NCBI GenBank assembly: GCA_963678675.1
Contig: OY783200.1
Span: 9,654,917 to 9,718,916 of the forward strand
Origin: Xiphydria camelus
Taxonomy: Eukaryota; Arthropoda; Insecta; Hymenoptera; Xiphydriidae
Reading direction: 5' to 3'
DNA length: 64,000 nucleotides
A program made the position numbers and the translations under genes. The notes under the pieces are model-generated. The model searched no databases. It had not been told where the DNA came from and saw nothing but the letters and a program-made list of their open reading frames with translations. Of this stretch, positions 10,416-20,289 are shown one piece after another. Positions within the stretch are counted from its first letter, which is position 1. The number at the start of each line of letters is the position of its first letter.

Positions 10416-11424
10416 CAGAACCGGGTAGCTAAGGAAAATTAACTGTAAAAAAATTATGCATAAACTTTTATGTTATAAAACTACACTAATGGAAACCTTG
10501 ATATATCAGATCAACAATAAAATTACTTTGATTTGGCGAAGTATCATAAAACTATTTTTTTAAAATAAACGAAATAATAACTGCATTTTAGGACCTGGTT
10601 GCAGGAGGTTGAGTGGTGTGGACGTATGCTAGAAGTGATGTGACAAAACTTGTAGGAAAAGCAGTTATAAGAGAGGGTAAGAGTAGTATAGGTAATAGTC
10701 AGTATGACGTGGAAAATCGCTCCACGCCACAAAAACGGTGTGTTCGGCCCTTCCGTGGCCATACGTGCGAATCGACCACCGAAAGGGCCTTGCGTTGAGG
10801 ACGCGGGCGATCGCGGCGTCGATTTAAGGATGAGCACCCGGATCGGTAGCGAGCGCGGTACGTGGGGCACCTCTGAAATGCGAGGCGTCAACACGACGGC
10901 GGTGCTCGATTTCAGTTTTTTTGGATTGAGTCGAGCAACTTCGAGGAGACGACGAGCTCAGTTGGATTTCGGCACGTGAGCGAGCCAGAGTGCTAGATAC
11001 GCGGTGAGTTACGAGAGCACGACGAGATCCGGAAAAGTCCACAACGATCGCTCAGCGGAGGCGCAGAAGAGGAGAGAAAGTTGCGCGGAAACGGGACCAG
11101 CACGAGATCCGGGGGAGAGAAAGGCGAGCTGCAGCCCCGAACGAGAGCGGGACCGGCGAACGGAGTCCGAGAAGACCGAGGGGATCGACCAAAGCCATCG
11201 AGATCCCCGGTACGCTGACTCGCTTCCACCGCGTATCTCATGCACGATCGTGGCAAAATGATAAAGATCCTGGTGGTCGTGCTTTCCAACAGGCTCTTCT
11301 TCCTGATCGAGACTCGAGGTCAGAAGTACCTACCTACGCGTTTTTCGTGCCCGACAACAACGCACCCAACCTGACCTACCACTCTACATGTAAAATAAAG
11401 GGAAGAACCCCCGTAGAAGGAACA
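10416..11424. other. Flank of the LINE; GC-richer stretch without recognised gene
   Basis: AT-rich to about 10,690, then noticeably GC-richer to about 11,300. Short frames on both strands overlap without a family match. One tiny frame starting at 11259 is followed by GTCAG, a weak donor-like site. The composition would suit an old 5' UTR or promoter region of the Rho-like gene that follows, but this is only inference. Confidence 0.3.
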
Positions 11425-11580
11425 ATGGCACCCAACAAAAAATCGATGTCACTACTGGTTAGAGAGGCGGTCGACACCGACACTGGAAAGAGCAACTTAT
11501 CAGTTTTTACGGAACATAGATTTTCTAAGGTCCATGTGCCGACAAAATTTAACAATTATGTCGCCGATATCAAGATGTGG
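11425..11580 (+). pseudogene. Rho-family small GTPase pseudogene, N-terminal exon piece
   Basis: The translation contains VFTEHRFSKVHVPTKFNNY and VADIK. This aligns with the switch I region of Rho GTPases (pattern VPTxFxNYVADI), preceded by a GKS like the end of the P-loop. The first P-loop glycine is missing (VDTDTGKS), so GTP binding would be impaired. Similarity ends abruptly at 1158x, where structured non-coding DNA begins. The remaining GTPase domain resumes at 12236. The intervening wall and G3 regions (WDTAGQE) were not found. Confidence 0.6.
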
Positions 11581-11589
11581 CGTGTATGT

Positions 11590-11760
11590 GGTCGCACATC
11601 ACATCGGCGGAGCGTTTCGTCCCGGAGTCGGCCTGTGGGCTCGTCAGTAAGACTAGGCCGACTCCTGCCTTATTGTTAGACGCTCTGTAGTCCTCCGTGA
11701 GGGACGGGCAGTTACGTTCCTATTAGTAACTGCCCCGTTGTTGGACCACTACCGAGAGCC
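11590..11760. repeat. Two adjacent strong hairpins between the Rho pieces
   Basis: GGAGTCGGCCT (11624-11634) pairs with AGGCCGACTCC (11655-11665). GACGGGCAGTTAC (11703-11715) pairs with GTAACTGCCCCGTT (11727-11740). They lie in a GC-richer insert that interrupts the Rho pseudogene. Their origin (short mobile element or structured RNA) is unknown. Confidence 0.45.
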
Positions 11761-11797
11761 GATAAATATTAAATAATGTACATGGAATGCTGAGCAG

Positions 11798-11948
11798 GAA
11801 ATTGCTGGAACTGCAGAGGCCTGATACACCAGCATGTATACCAGTGCTCCTGGTAGGCCTTAAGAAAGATATGCGAAATTGCTGGAACTGCAGAGGCCTA
11901 ACATGATAGGAGGTATTCCGATCATTTTAGTAGGCCTTAAGAAGGATA
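11798..11948 (+). repeat. Two-copy tandem repeat of about 77 bp
   Basis: The unit begins GAAATTGCTGGAACTGCAG and ends GTAGGCCTTAAGAA, at 11798 and again at 11875. Each unit also has AGGCCT near both ends, so it can fold. Function unknown. Confidence 0.6.
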
Positions 11949-11984
11949 CAAGAAATGAGCCGGCGCAGGATTGCATAACTAGCG

Positions 11985-12075
11985 ATGAAGGCTTCGCCTT
12001 CAGGTATTCGATATACCGGCGAAAGTCGGATTACAGGTGAAGAAAAAAAATGTACCAAAATGGATTTAAAAACGT
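11985..12075 (+). pseudogene. Short extra copy of the Rho-like exon end plus its downstream flank
   Basis: TATTCGATATACCGGCGAAAG, the TTACAG, GTG junction and the AAGAAAAAAAATGTACC flank closely match the end of the Rho-like exon at about 12468-12501 and its intron side near 12570. This implies a small local duplication of the exon-intron junction. Confidence 0.45.
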
Positions 12076-12235
12076 ACGCGTAGGCATAATTAATTCCAAC
12101 GTACCTACACCACGACTGTACGTACCACCCACGCGATTCTCCCATGCGCTGGCTCCGTAAACGATTATTAACTCATCGTCGCGTCGTCTCGACAGGTGAC
12201 GCTCGCCCTATGAGACTCAGCTGAGCATGAGAACT

Positions 12236-12501
12236 TGAATACTTTGGAAACCGACAAATGGATAGATGAGATTAAGTACTCTTACCGGGATGTTCCGATA
12301 GTCTGGGTTGGAACAAAGACAGATTTACGAAATGATTGAGGCATCATTAAAGGTCTTCGTAAAAAACGTCTAGCACCGGTTAGTCCCGAGGAGGAAAGAG
12401 AAATGGCCCAGAAACAAAATATTTTACATCGAATGCTTAGCGAAGTGGAAAGATGGAATACAAAATGTATTCGAGATAGCGACGAAAGTCGCATTACAGG
12501 T
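12236..12501 (+). pseudogene. Rho-family small GTPase pseudogene, C-terminal exon piece
   Basis: One frame reads KWIDEIKYSYRDVPIVWVGTKTDLRND, then a TGA, then LAPVSPEEEREMAQK. The TKTD is the G4 nucleotide-specificity motif of Rho proteins. After a frameshift the sequence reads NVFEIATKVALQ, matching the helix before the hypervariable tail of Rho1-like proteins, and is followed by GTGGGT, a plausible splice donor. The ECSA (G5) motif is not recognisable. The stop and frameshift make this a pseudogene. Together with 11425-11580 it forms one decayed gene copy. Confidence 0.7.
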
Positions 12502-12986
12502 GGGTATTCGTTATTTCGCGGGAGAGAAGCGGGGTAATCTACCTAACTATTTCACGGTCTCCACAAGCGAAGAAAAAAAATTTAACCAAATGGGTTATAA
12601 ATTGGCGCGTAGAAACAACTAACCCACAGTTCCCAGGACGTCAAAATGGAAAAGTTAAACATATCGTCGATCAAGTACCAACCCCCATATTTTTAAAGGG
12701 TACAACTTTTCCCTTCTATCCAACTTGATTTGGGTCCTCCATAAGACCTTTCGTCACTGTTGAAAGTGTATATACTGTTTTTAAAATAATATGCTGTACA
12801 CTTTTAGAGAAACATGCACGTTTAACAAAAAATCTCGGAAATTTGACCTACAACAAAACCCTCACTTCACCCCACTTCGTTTTTGGCATTTTCGTATACC
12901 TTAAGGCTCAGTCTGAACGACCTAAAAATTTTAGCTGCAACTATTTACAACTTTCGAAGTTATACCAATTCTAGTAGGCAAAGTTG
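12502..12986. other. Spacer without recognised gene
   Basis: Mostly AT-rich, with a local copy of a flank also seen near 12040. No coding or repeat structure I can name. Confidence 0.4.
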
Positions 12987-13286
12987 TTAGGTGTAGAACT
13001 TTGCCTCCGCCGTTTTTCTCGTAAGCCATATATAGACGAAAATATTGTTCTCAGTATAACGTGTTGTTTCTTTGTAAAAATGACCGCGAATTGCCGCTGT
13101 GACTTCGCAGAACCAACTAAACGTCGTGACGGCATTTTTACCATAATTAGCAAACTCTTGTTCTTGGGCATTGCTAAAAGTGCGCCTAAATTTGCCTCCA
13201 CTATCTGGCAATCTGTCATTGTTTCTACTTTTTTTTAATGTACCTACGAAGGGTAGGTTCTGGTATTTCAAAGAGTCCACTGGCAT
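12987..13286 (-). pseudogene. Remnant of a pogo/Tigger-like transposase DNA-binding region
   Basis: A 99-residue minus-strand frame includes GTLKKSRNNDRLPDSGGKFR and RTFSNAQEQEFANY, followed by an HFYKET segment. This resembles the region of pogo-type transposases that links the psq helix-turn-helix to the CENPB-type helix-turn-helix. The usual glycine-rich AGKDW motif and the DDE domain are absent, so this is a fragment. Similarity is by eye and modest. Confidence 0.45.
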
Positions 13287-13479
13287 TATTCACTGTCATA
13301 TTTTCTTCCAAAATAACATGGATGGCAGTGATTAAATGGTATTCCGACCAAGACCGACGATTGCTTTTTTTTTCTTATAATTTCTTACCGTCTGCAAAAA
13401 AATGTATAAGATTAATGAAATGAAAGAATTGAGTGGCTAGCTACTAATTTTTCTCATTTCATTTTAATTATCGAAATAA

Positions 13480-14000
13480 ACTTATTCGTGTTATCCGTTG
13501 ACATTGACAACGATACCGCATTTCTCAAGGTCTGAAATCTGGTCGATCACATGACTGAACATAATTCAATTGCACAAACATTGATGATCTTTGACTAAGT
13601 GGAGTTGCAGTAAAAATATATTTTCGAGCATGCTCAAGTACCTACTCATCAGGTATACATGCAATATTGCAATAAACTGCCCCGAGTTTATGTACTCCTC
13701 GATGAGATCCTAACAGATTATTTATTTCCAAATCATCGAAAAATACTACGAGTGGAAAAACTGTCTTTCCTTGCAGTCTCTGCTCAGTTTTTTTTCTATA
13801 TTTCACTTTGAACGATCGAAACAATGGCTTTACTTTTCTTGCAATCTTCAATGTTAGATTTGATGCAGGTGAATACGTTTTTTAATTGTTTTATGCTTCG
13901 TATTGAACCCAAAGAATTCGGAGCTTCTTTGAGATGGGTGGACGGATGTAAAAAGTAGGGCGTAGCAGATGACTTCAAAGAAATGGCCGCCGTAAGACCC
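13480..14000 (-). pseudogene. Fragment of a widespread transposon protein (HDLxEG family), copy 1
   Basis: Minus-strand frames encode FFDDLEINNLLGSHRGVHKL and GAVYCNIACIPDE, and upstream VFTCIKSNIEDCKKSKAIVS. These match a family of insect, fish and hydra transposon proteins annotated only as uncharacterized. The same segment recurs with high nucleotide similarity at 34690-35600, where more of the protein is preserved. Frames are broken here. I do not know the superfamily name. Confidence 0.55.
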
Positions 14001-14087
14001 ACTGGTCTCCTAGAATAGGCCTATTTCGCAATTAATCGACGGACTGTTTTTTACAGTTTGTAACAGACACGAATAATAGCTCAATTA

Positions 14088-14482
14088 AGACATTTGGTTG
14101 GTTGATTACCTTGGAATAGGCTTATGTGGAGTGATTTCCGGGGGCAGAGCAAGAAGATATTCGGTAAGCAGCCATCGCCTCGACGGAGGGATGAATACAG
14201 AGGGGTTTGCATGTTTTTCGATCCCTCAAGGCTCCACCATGCCGTAGGACGATTGGACCGAATCGGCACGGGGTCTGGTTGTAATTATTACTTTTGGACA
14301 CTGGGGAAGGGGGTCCTCCATGCAGAAGCCCCCCCTCCCCACCCGAATACAGCCGGTCTTAACTCGATCGCCGGATCCCGGAAAAATTATTTTTACGTAA
14401 GCCGCGATTCGAACCCTAGACCTATCACCTAAGCAGTCTTCGAGAGGCCAGCACTTTAACCACTCGACCACTGCCGGCGACA
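14088..14482 (-). mobile_element. tRNA-derived SINE
   Basis: On the minus strand, from 14478, the sequence shows a good pol III A box (TGGTCGAGTGG) and, about 45 bases on, a B box (GGTTCGAATCG, one mismatch). The arrangement resembles the class II tRNAs (Ser/Leu-like, AGTGGTTAAAG). A GC-rich body and a tail near AACCAACCAA follow to about 14088. The tRNA-like head does not close into a clean cloverleaf, so a functional tRNA is unlikely. Confidence 0.6.
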
Positions 14483-14823
14483 ACTTTACGGCAGACAATG
14501 CATAGCGTAGCGGTCGGGGAATCTGCACTGTAATAAACGCCGTGGTTCCTGGGCTGATTACCGATTGGTAGAATTGGGAGCCTCAAGACACCTTACGAAA
14601 TAGGTACCTATTTTAAAATGAATCCCAATGTTTTGGTAACTGAATAAGTATTTCACTACATTCATTTTTGTGAAAGCAAGTTAGGGTAACTGAAGCGAAC
14701 AAAAACAATTGACCGTTCTAAAACTATCTTGATTATAAAAAGGGTTTTTAAAATTGGCTTTAAATAAGATTAATTTCCTAGGAACGATGGATACATCATG
14801 CGGACGGACAACTAAGATTTTAA

Positions 14824-15774
14824 CCCTGGAATGCTACCCGGGGTACACCTGTACCCCAGAGAAAGAATATCATTCCACCTCTTCACGTTAGATAGCGCCA
14901 CAGATTAGTCCATCGTAATAGTTTCATATGATTACTAGTCAGTCTTGATTACGCCTTGGTTGCATATATTTGTTTACTTATATTCCAAGTACGGGTTATT
15001 TGGGGTACACTTGAACCCCAGGGTAGCGGAATCGCTATATGTATATATACGAGATATAGTGCATAGGTTAAGGTAATTTCTGTCACAATATAATAATATT
15101 ATAAATGAAATTAATTTTATAGAATAAGAAGTTACCAGATATTATACAATTTTATAATAAGACTAAAGGAGGTGTTGATACTCTGGACCAATTGTGTCAC
15201 ACATACTCTACTTCCAGAAAAACCAGACGTTGGCCACTATGCCTTTTCTATAACTTACTAGATGTTATAGGAATTAACTCTATGATTCTTTTGAGAGGTT
15301 CAACCGCACGAGAAAAGGAAACGATCAAGAACAGACGATCATTTTTGAAGGATCTTGCCATGGCTTTAGTGAGCAGATTCAATATTCCAACTTTGCCTCG
15401 TCAGCTCCGGGAAACTATATGTCGTGTATTAAAAATAAACGATGAAATTCAAACACCTGACAAACCCGAGCTATCAACAGGAAGATGTGCCTTCTGTGCT
15501 AGGTCCAAAGACAGAAAATCGAGGGTTAAATGCACCATATGTAAAAAATTTGTGTGTTTAGAGCATCAGAAGAAAATATGTCCTACATGTGGATGAATCA
15601 AGTATTCCTTTCTGTAACTGGTATTTTTATATTAAAAGTAATGGATTTCAAGGATTTGGTGTTAATTTAAAACAATAAAAAAAATTAGCAGTAAAATAAG
15701 GTAATTTTATCTTGGGGTACATTATACCCCAGGGTACTCTTTATGCATTATAAAATATGGGTAGCATTCCAGGG
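14824..15774 (+). mobile_element. Internally deleted piggyBac element with perfect ends
   Basis: The termini are CCCTGGAATGCTACCC and its exact inverse (14824-14839 and 15759-15774), both flanked by TTAA (14820-14823 and 15775-15778), the piggyBac target site. GGGGTAC/GTACCCC motifs repeat just inside both ends and at about 15002. The element is only 951 bp, so most of the transposase is deleted; the C-terminal domain remains (15126-15596). It could have been mobilised in trans. It sits just before the broken transposase at 15779-18545. Confidence 0.9.
15126..15596 (+). pseudogene. piggyBac transposase C-terminal domain
   Basis: The frame opens with LPDIIQFYNKTKGGVD, the conserved piggyBac block leading to VDTLDQ and the last catalytic region, then helices and RRWPLCLFYNLLDVIGINS. 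It ends in a cysteine-rich finger (CAFCARSKDRKSRVKC, CTICKKFVCLEHQ, CPTCG) that binds DNA ends in this family. The 156 residues to the stop at 15594-15596 are open. The first two catalytic aspartates and all N-terminal parts are missing, so it cannot act as a transposase. It lacks its own promoter-proximal start. Confidence 0.85.
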
Positions 15775-15778
15775 TTAA

Positions 15779-18545
15779 GATTAGCAGCCGAAAAATATAA
15801 GGAGTCTGAATGCCTTACCATAGCTGAAAATATTGTAGAAAATAAAGAAACTGTAGATTCTGGACTCTCAACTTCTATTGTCAGTGACACACAATGCAGT
15901 GACAGTACCGATAATTTCACAAAAATTAAGGGAAGCTCAGATATTGCAATTTCGGCATCACAAAATCATAGCTCTATTGAAAAGAGGATCAGTATACAAT
16001 GAGAATGTTGTAATAATAATTATCGTTCCGAGGAAAACAAAGAAAACTTGGAATTTAGAAGTCCATTCATTCAGCTAGGAAGTTATGAAAATTTAGCAGA
16101 AAATTATACTCAGATTTCAAATCAACAGTGTATTGAAGTTGATCACATTTTTCAATCATAAAATACATTTAATATTTGCAACGTGTCATGTATTTCTGAG
16201 CGCCCTACTCTCCTACGCTTTAAAAAATTAAGCGAAAAAAATATTAGGTACATCTCAGCCATATGCAGTGGTGAAAGCGACATAGACGATTCAGATGCGG
16301 ACCCCAATTACAATGATGTTTCTAACAGTGAAGTGGGACCAGTGCAAGAAGAAAATTTAGATGTGGAAGGAGATGGTATTATTCAGCATAAAAATGTACC
16401 AGAAGATGATAGAAAAAAGGAGGAAAAAAAAGGAAAGCAAAACCTGACGAGTGGGATGTTAAGAAAAGTAAATCTCTAAGAAATTCTGAAATGGCTTACG
16501 TCTCTTCCTCAAAAAGTAAGAAACAATTCCCTGCAAGAAGATTACGCCCCCCTTGTGGAGACAAGTGTAGATTAAACTGCAGTGCCAAAATAGACGAGAC
16601 AACCAGGCAAAATATTTTTGCAAATTACTGGAAACTTGGAGACATACAAAGGGGTAAAGAGAATTTATCGTTGCCCATGCCGAAACAATTAAACCAAAAT
16701 ATCGCTATTCAAGTACGCAAAATTTCCGTAGCATGAATTCTGCTTTTTATTTCACCATCAACGATACTCGTGTAAGAGTATGTAAAACTTTCTTTAAGGC
16801 GACTATTGATATAAATGATCGCCCGATCAGAACAGCATTAAAGAAGAAAATTGAAAGTGGTTTCTTGGATAACGACAAAAGAGGAAGACATAGAAACCAA
16901 CCGACAGTTGCTCCTGGCATCAAAGACGGCATAATAGTCCGTCAGATAGTGACAGATTCTGGTGCCCAATTTTCGCATACAAGCCTCGAAGAGGGTTGAA
17001 AAGTACTTCGATTTTGAGTAGAATGAAGGGAAATTTACGAATGGTCCCTTAGGATAACATATGGAATATTAGATTTTTCTTAACAAAAAAATAAAAGGTG
17101 TCTCTTGCCCATTTTTTCACGCAAGCCTTGTTCACTAAATGATTAATTAATAAAACCTGGCTTCGAAAAACCAAAGGCTTGAGTGTTGCAGGTGACTAAA
17201 GGGTTGAAATAAGGGCGTAATCTTGTAAGAAAAAATCGAGATTTTGACCAATTTTCCCACACAAGCCTTTGATTTCCGAAGCCAGGTTTTATTAATTAAT
17301 CATTTAGTGAACAAGGCTTGCGTGAAAAAATTGGCAAGAGATACCTTTTATTTTTTTTTAAAGAAAAATCGAATTTCCCATGTTATCCCCAGGGACCATT
17401 CGTAAATTTCCCTTCATTCTACTCCAAATCGAAGTACTTTTCAACCTACTTCGAGGCTTGTATGCGAAAATAGGGCACCAGAATCTGTCACTATCTGACG
17501 GTCTATAAGAAACTTTATCAATGCTGTACCAAGAATAGAATCGCATTAGATAAGGGCACGAAATATTCGTGAATATATTGAAAATGGTAAAAGTCTAGCA
17601 GATCTATATCGAAGTCTAGCAGACTATAAAGAACATTGCCAAACGCGACAGGTTCCCTTTGCAAATTCGGTTATGTTCAATCGCATATTCAATGGTGAGT
17701 TTAACATCTCATTTTATTCGCCAAAAAATGATCAATGTGATCTCTGTGAATCCATTAAAAATGCAGACCAACAGGGTAAAGCGAGTTTGGAAGATGCATA
17801 TAATATTCACACCTGAAAGGAAAAGATCTTTCTCGTAAAGAAAAGGAGGCCAATAAAATGAATGCTGATAGTAATCATATTTTGTTGCGGTATATGATTT
17901 ACAAGCCGTCATGCCAGTTCCCAGAGGACAAGTTTCGTCGTTTTACTACAAAAATAAGCTTAACTGTTATAACTTTACCATAAGTGATCTAAACGCCAAA
18001 AATGTCCACTGTTACTTATGGAATGAAATTGAAAGAAACCGTGGCACTCTGTGGAAAGATGAAGCTGCGTACTTAAATACATGGAAACGTTAGTAAAAAC
18101 CGCTAACACAAATTTAAATATTGAATTTTATACCGATAATTGCTGTGGGCAGCAGAAAAAATAAATATTTATTGGCCACGTATTTATATGTAGTGATGAC
18201 ATTAAATAAAATTAACAGTATAACACACAAATTTCTAATACACGGACATTCTCAAAACGAAGGTGGTAACGTACACAGTGTTATCGAAAAACAGGTAAAA
18301 AGACATTCAAAATCGAACCCAATTTACGTTCCAGAGCAATATGCTACATTGATTCGAACCGCCAAAAAAATGGCCCTCCTTATCGCCTGCATGACATGAC
18401 ATTTGAAGATTTCTATGATCTAAAAACACTACAAGAAGAAATGGGAAGCGATTTTTCAACAAACACTGAAAACGTTAAAGTAAAGTGGCATGATATAAAA
18501 ATACTTAAGGCAGAGAAGCAAAGTCCTACAAGTTTTTTTTTATAA
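15779..18545 (+). pseudogene. Broken transposase-like gene of an uncharacterized insect family
   Basis: A series of frames in one order makes up a decayed protein. An acidic N-terminus (about 16240-16400) is followed by RRLRPPCGDKCRLNC and KIDETTRQNIFANYWKLGD (16540-16650), FYFTINDTRVRVCKTFF with RGRHRNQPTVAPGIKDG (16740-16935), VPRIESH (about 17530) and FNISFYSPKNDQCDLCESI (about 17700-17740). Last come NIEFYTDNCCGQQKN (about 18120), HSQNEGGNVHSVIEKQ and NPIYVPEQYATLIRTAKK (to about 18375). The CRxKC N-terminal block, the TDNCxGQ motif and the YVPEQY block are hallmarks of a large insect family found in many copies and usually annotated as uncharacterized. It is likely transposon-derived. 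There are several stops and frameshifts, and a hairpin element interrupts it at 16937-17503. Confidence 0.7.
16937..17503. mobile_element. 567-bp full hairpin MITE inside the transposase pseudogene
   Basis: Arms of about 250 bp (16937-17190 and 17265-17503) are inverse copies with roughly 5-10 percent mismatch around a loop of about 75 bp. The ends are GTCCGTCAG and CTGACGGTC, flanked by ATA on the left and TATA on the right. Removing it joins the flanking code in frame (KDGI then RNFINAVPRIESH), which shows that it inserted into the gene. Confidence 0.85.
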
Positions 18546-18610
18546 AACGTCGATTATTACACCGTACATATATAATATGTAGGTATTACATATTAAGTAC
18601 ACAGAGACAG

Positions 18611-18791
18611 TACGAAGATGGGATGCTTAGGGAACGTGTGAGTACGAATGAGAATACGCGGTGACGACATACATAAGAGCCTCTCTTTTGCACGTATAAT
18701 TCTCTGGACAATCTCGAGACAGAGGCTCTTATTCCGTCACTGTGTGTTCTCGCCCGCACTCACACGTTCCCTAGGTATACCATCTTGGTAA
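18611..18791. repeat. Hairpin element of about 180 bp
   Basis: The outer arms contain TAGGGAACGTGTGAG and CTCACACGTTCCCTA, and the inner arms AAGAGCCTCT and AGAGGCTCTT. The spacer is short. Probably a MITE; target duplication not clear. Confidence 0.65.
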
Positions 18792-19014
18792 TAATAGGGT
18801 GTATTATTTACGCGCACGGTGTACTTTATATCTTCGCATAAAATTATTCAGCATAGACATGAAACGTAAAATGAGCTATCGGAAAAAATAAGGAAACGGG
18901 TCATTTCAACCATTTATAATATTAATAAAAATGCTGCCTCGACCCTTTCGATTGTGCAGCCCGTTATTGCCGAAATGTGAAGTTTCTGTACTACGATCCC
19001 CTTTTCGCCAGCGC

Positions 19015-19195
19015 TCGGCAACGTATCGCTCTGACGAGCTCGCTCGCACAGAGCTACTTTGTCCGAGTGTCGGTTATACCTACAAAGTAGCAGTGCCCCC
19101 TTGCTGCATCCGCAAGTCAATAACTAGCTACATATTATAGGGCAATAGAAAGCTATGGATGTTTACGAACTGTTCACTCTCGCCACTACGCTTCT
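19015..19195 (+). repeat. Dispersed repeat, copy 1 (second copy at 34545-34700)
   Basis: AACTAGCTA, GGCAATAGA and ATGTTTACGAACTGTTCACT are shared with 34545-34700 at high identity in the same orientation. In copy 2 it merges with the HDLxEG-family transposase fragment, so it is probably a piece of that transposon. Confidence 0.55.
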
Positions 19196-19292
19196 CCTGC
19201 TACTGGGGGGTCCGAATATCGCGTATCAAATAGATAGAGCGCATAAATCACTATACTCTCTCTTTCGATCCTATCGTCCCTTAATAGATATT

Positions 19293-19405
19293 TTCGTTAT
19301 AAGGGCGTGAAGCGCCGTTTTTAACGAGTGTGAAGTTTTCCGCACGAGCGAAGCGAGTGCGGCAACCACACGAGTTAAAACGACGCGAAACGCCCTTATA
19401 ACGAA
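19293..19405. repeat. Hairpin with TTCGTTATAAGGGCG ends
   Basis: The left end TTCGTTATAAGGGCG is matched by CGCCCTTATAACGAA at 19391-19405, with weaker inner pairing (GAGTGTG/CACACGAG). Likely a small MITE. Confidence 0.6.
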
Positions 19406-20289
19406 TTCTATTTTTTGTCACTAACATAAGTGTCAAATACAAGGTTGACGGGGTTGAGGACGCCCGTGAAACCGAGTTTTACGCACTGAGTGACGAAAAA
19501 AGTATTAGATTCAATCCCTAGCGAAATATTTCCAATATATGTAGGGTTCAGAAGTCAATCAGTGTAAGTCAAATTTCTACAAGTTATTTCAAAAACGTTT
19601 GTAATTTTCATTTTCATTTCGGTCACCCATTCGAATACTATAACCACACTAATTGCTTCTTTATCCTTAATTGGTCATCGTCAAATTAAATGGTGATACA
19701 AGTTCGGTGTAAATCAATTGATTAATTTGTTTTGAAATAATTAATAATATTAACGTAATACAAATAATTTTACATAATTTGAAACACTAATATTGTATCC
19801 ACCTGCTACGTTATTCAATAATCTTAAATTTATTATGTGATTTACGTAGCATAAACGGTTCTAAAGTTGCTATACTCGATCGCTTTCAGAAGCGTATTTA
19901 CGTTCAGGGACTTAAAATAAATATTTCATTTTTGTGTCGTTCCCGGAGGAATAATGACGTGCGCGGCGTTACTTTTGGTCGTGATTTTATTTCTAACTTA
20001 TTATACATAGATATCTTTGAAAATAGCTTTAGGTAAGACAGTTGAGATTTCGAAGATTAACCCCGTTCCACAACACGATGAAGACCTCGACTCTGGTGAG
20101 CAATTGATGTCTATTGACATTGTGGGTTATCCAGAGAAAAACTTAGGATTATTAGATATAAAGCCTGATTTGACAATGAGGCTACGACTAAAATAAACGA
20201 AATATACGCAGAAATATTTGATTCCGATATCGAATCGGTTGAACGTGATTTTAAAATGAACATTGAGCTGAAATATAACTAACTAATTA
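19406..20289. other. AT-rich spacer, no recognised gene
   Basis: No firm coding signal. A short frame near 20040-20190 is acidic and might be the far N-terminus of the next pseudogene, but I cannot support this. Confidence 0.35.

Noticed and set aside
11259..11297. Short ATG frame followed by GTCAG as a first exon
   Set aside because: Too short, weak donor and no downstream partner in frame.
14395..14478. Possible tRNA-Ser/Leu gene on the minus strand
   Set aside because: A and B boxes are good but the acceptor and anticodon stems do not pair; the sequence continues into a SINE body.
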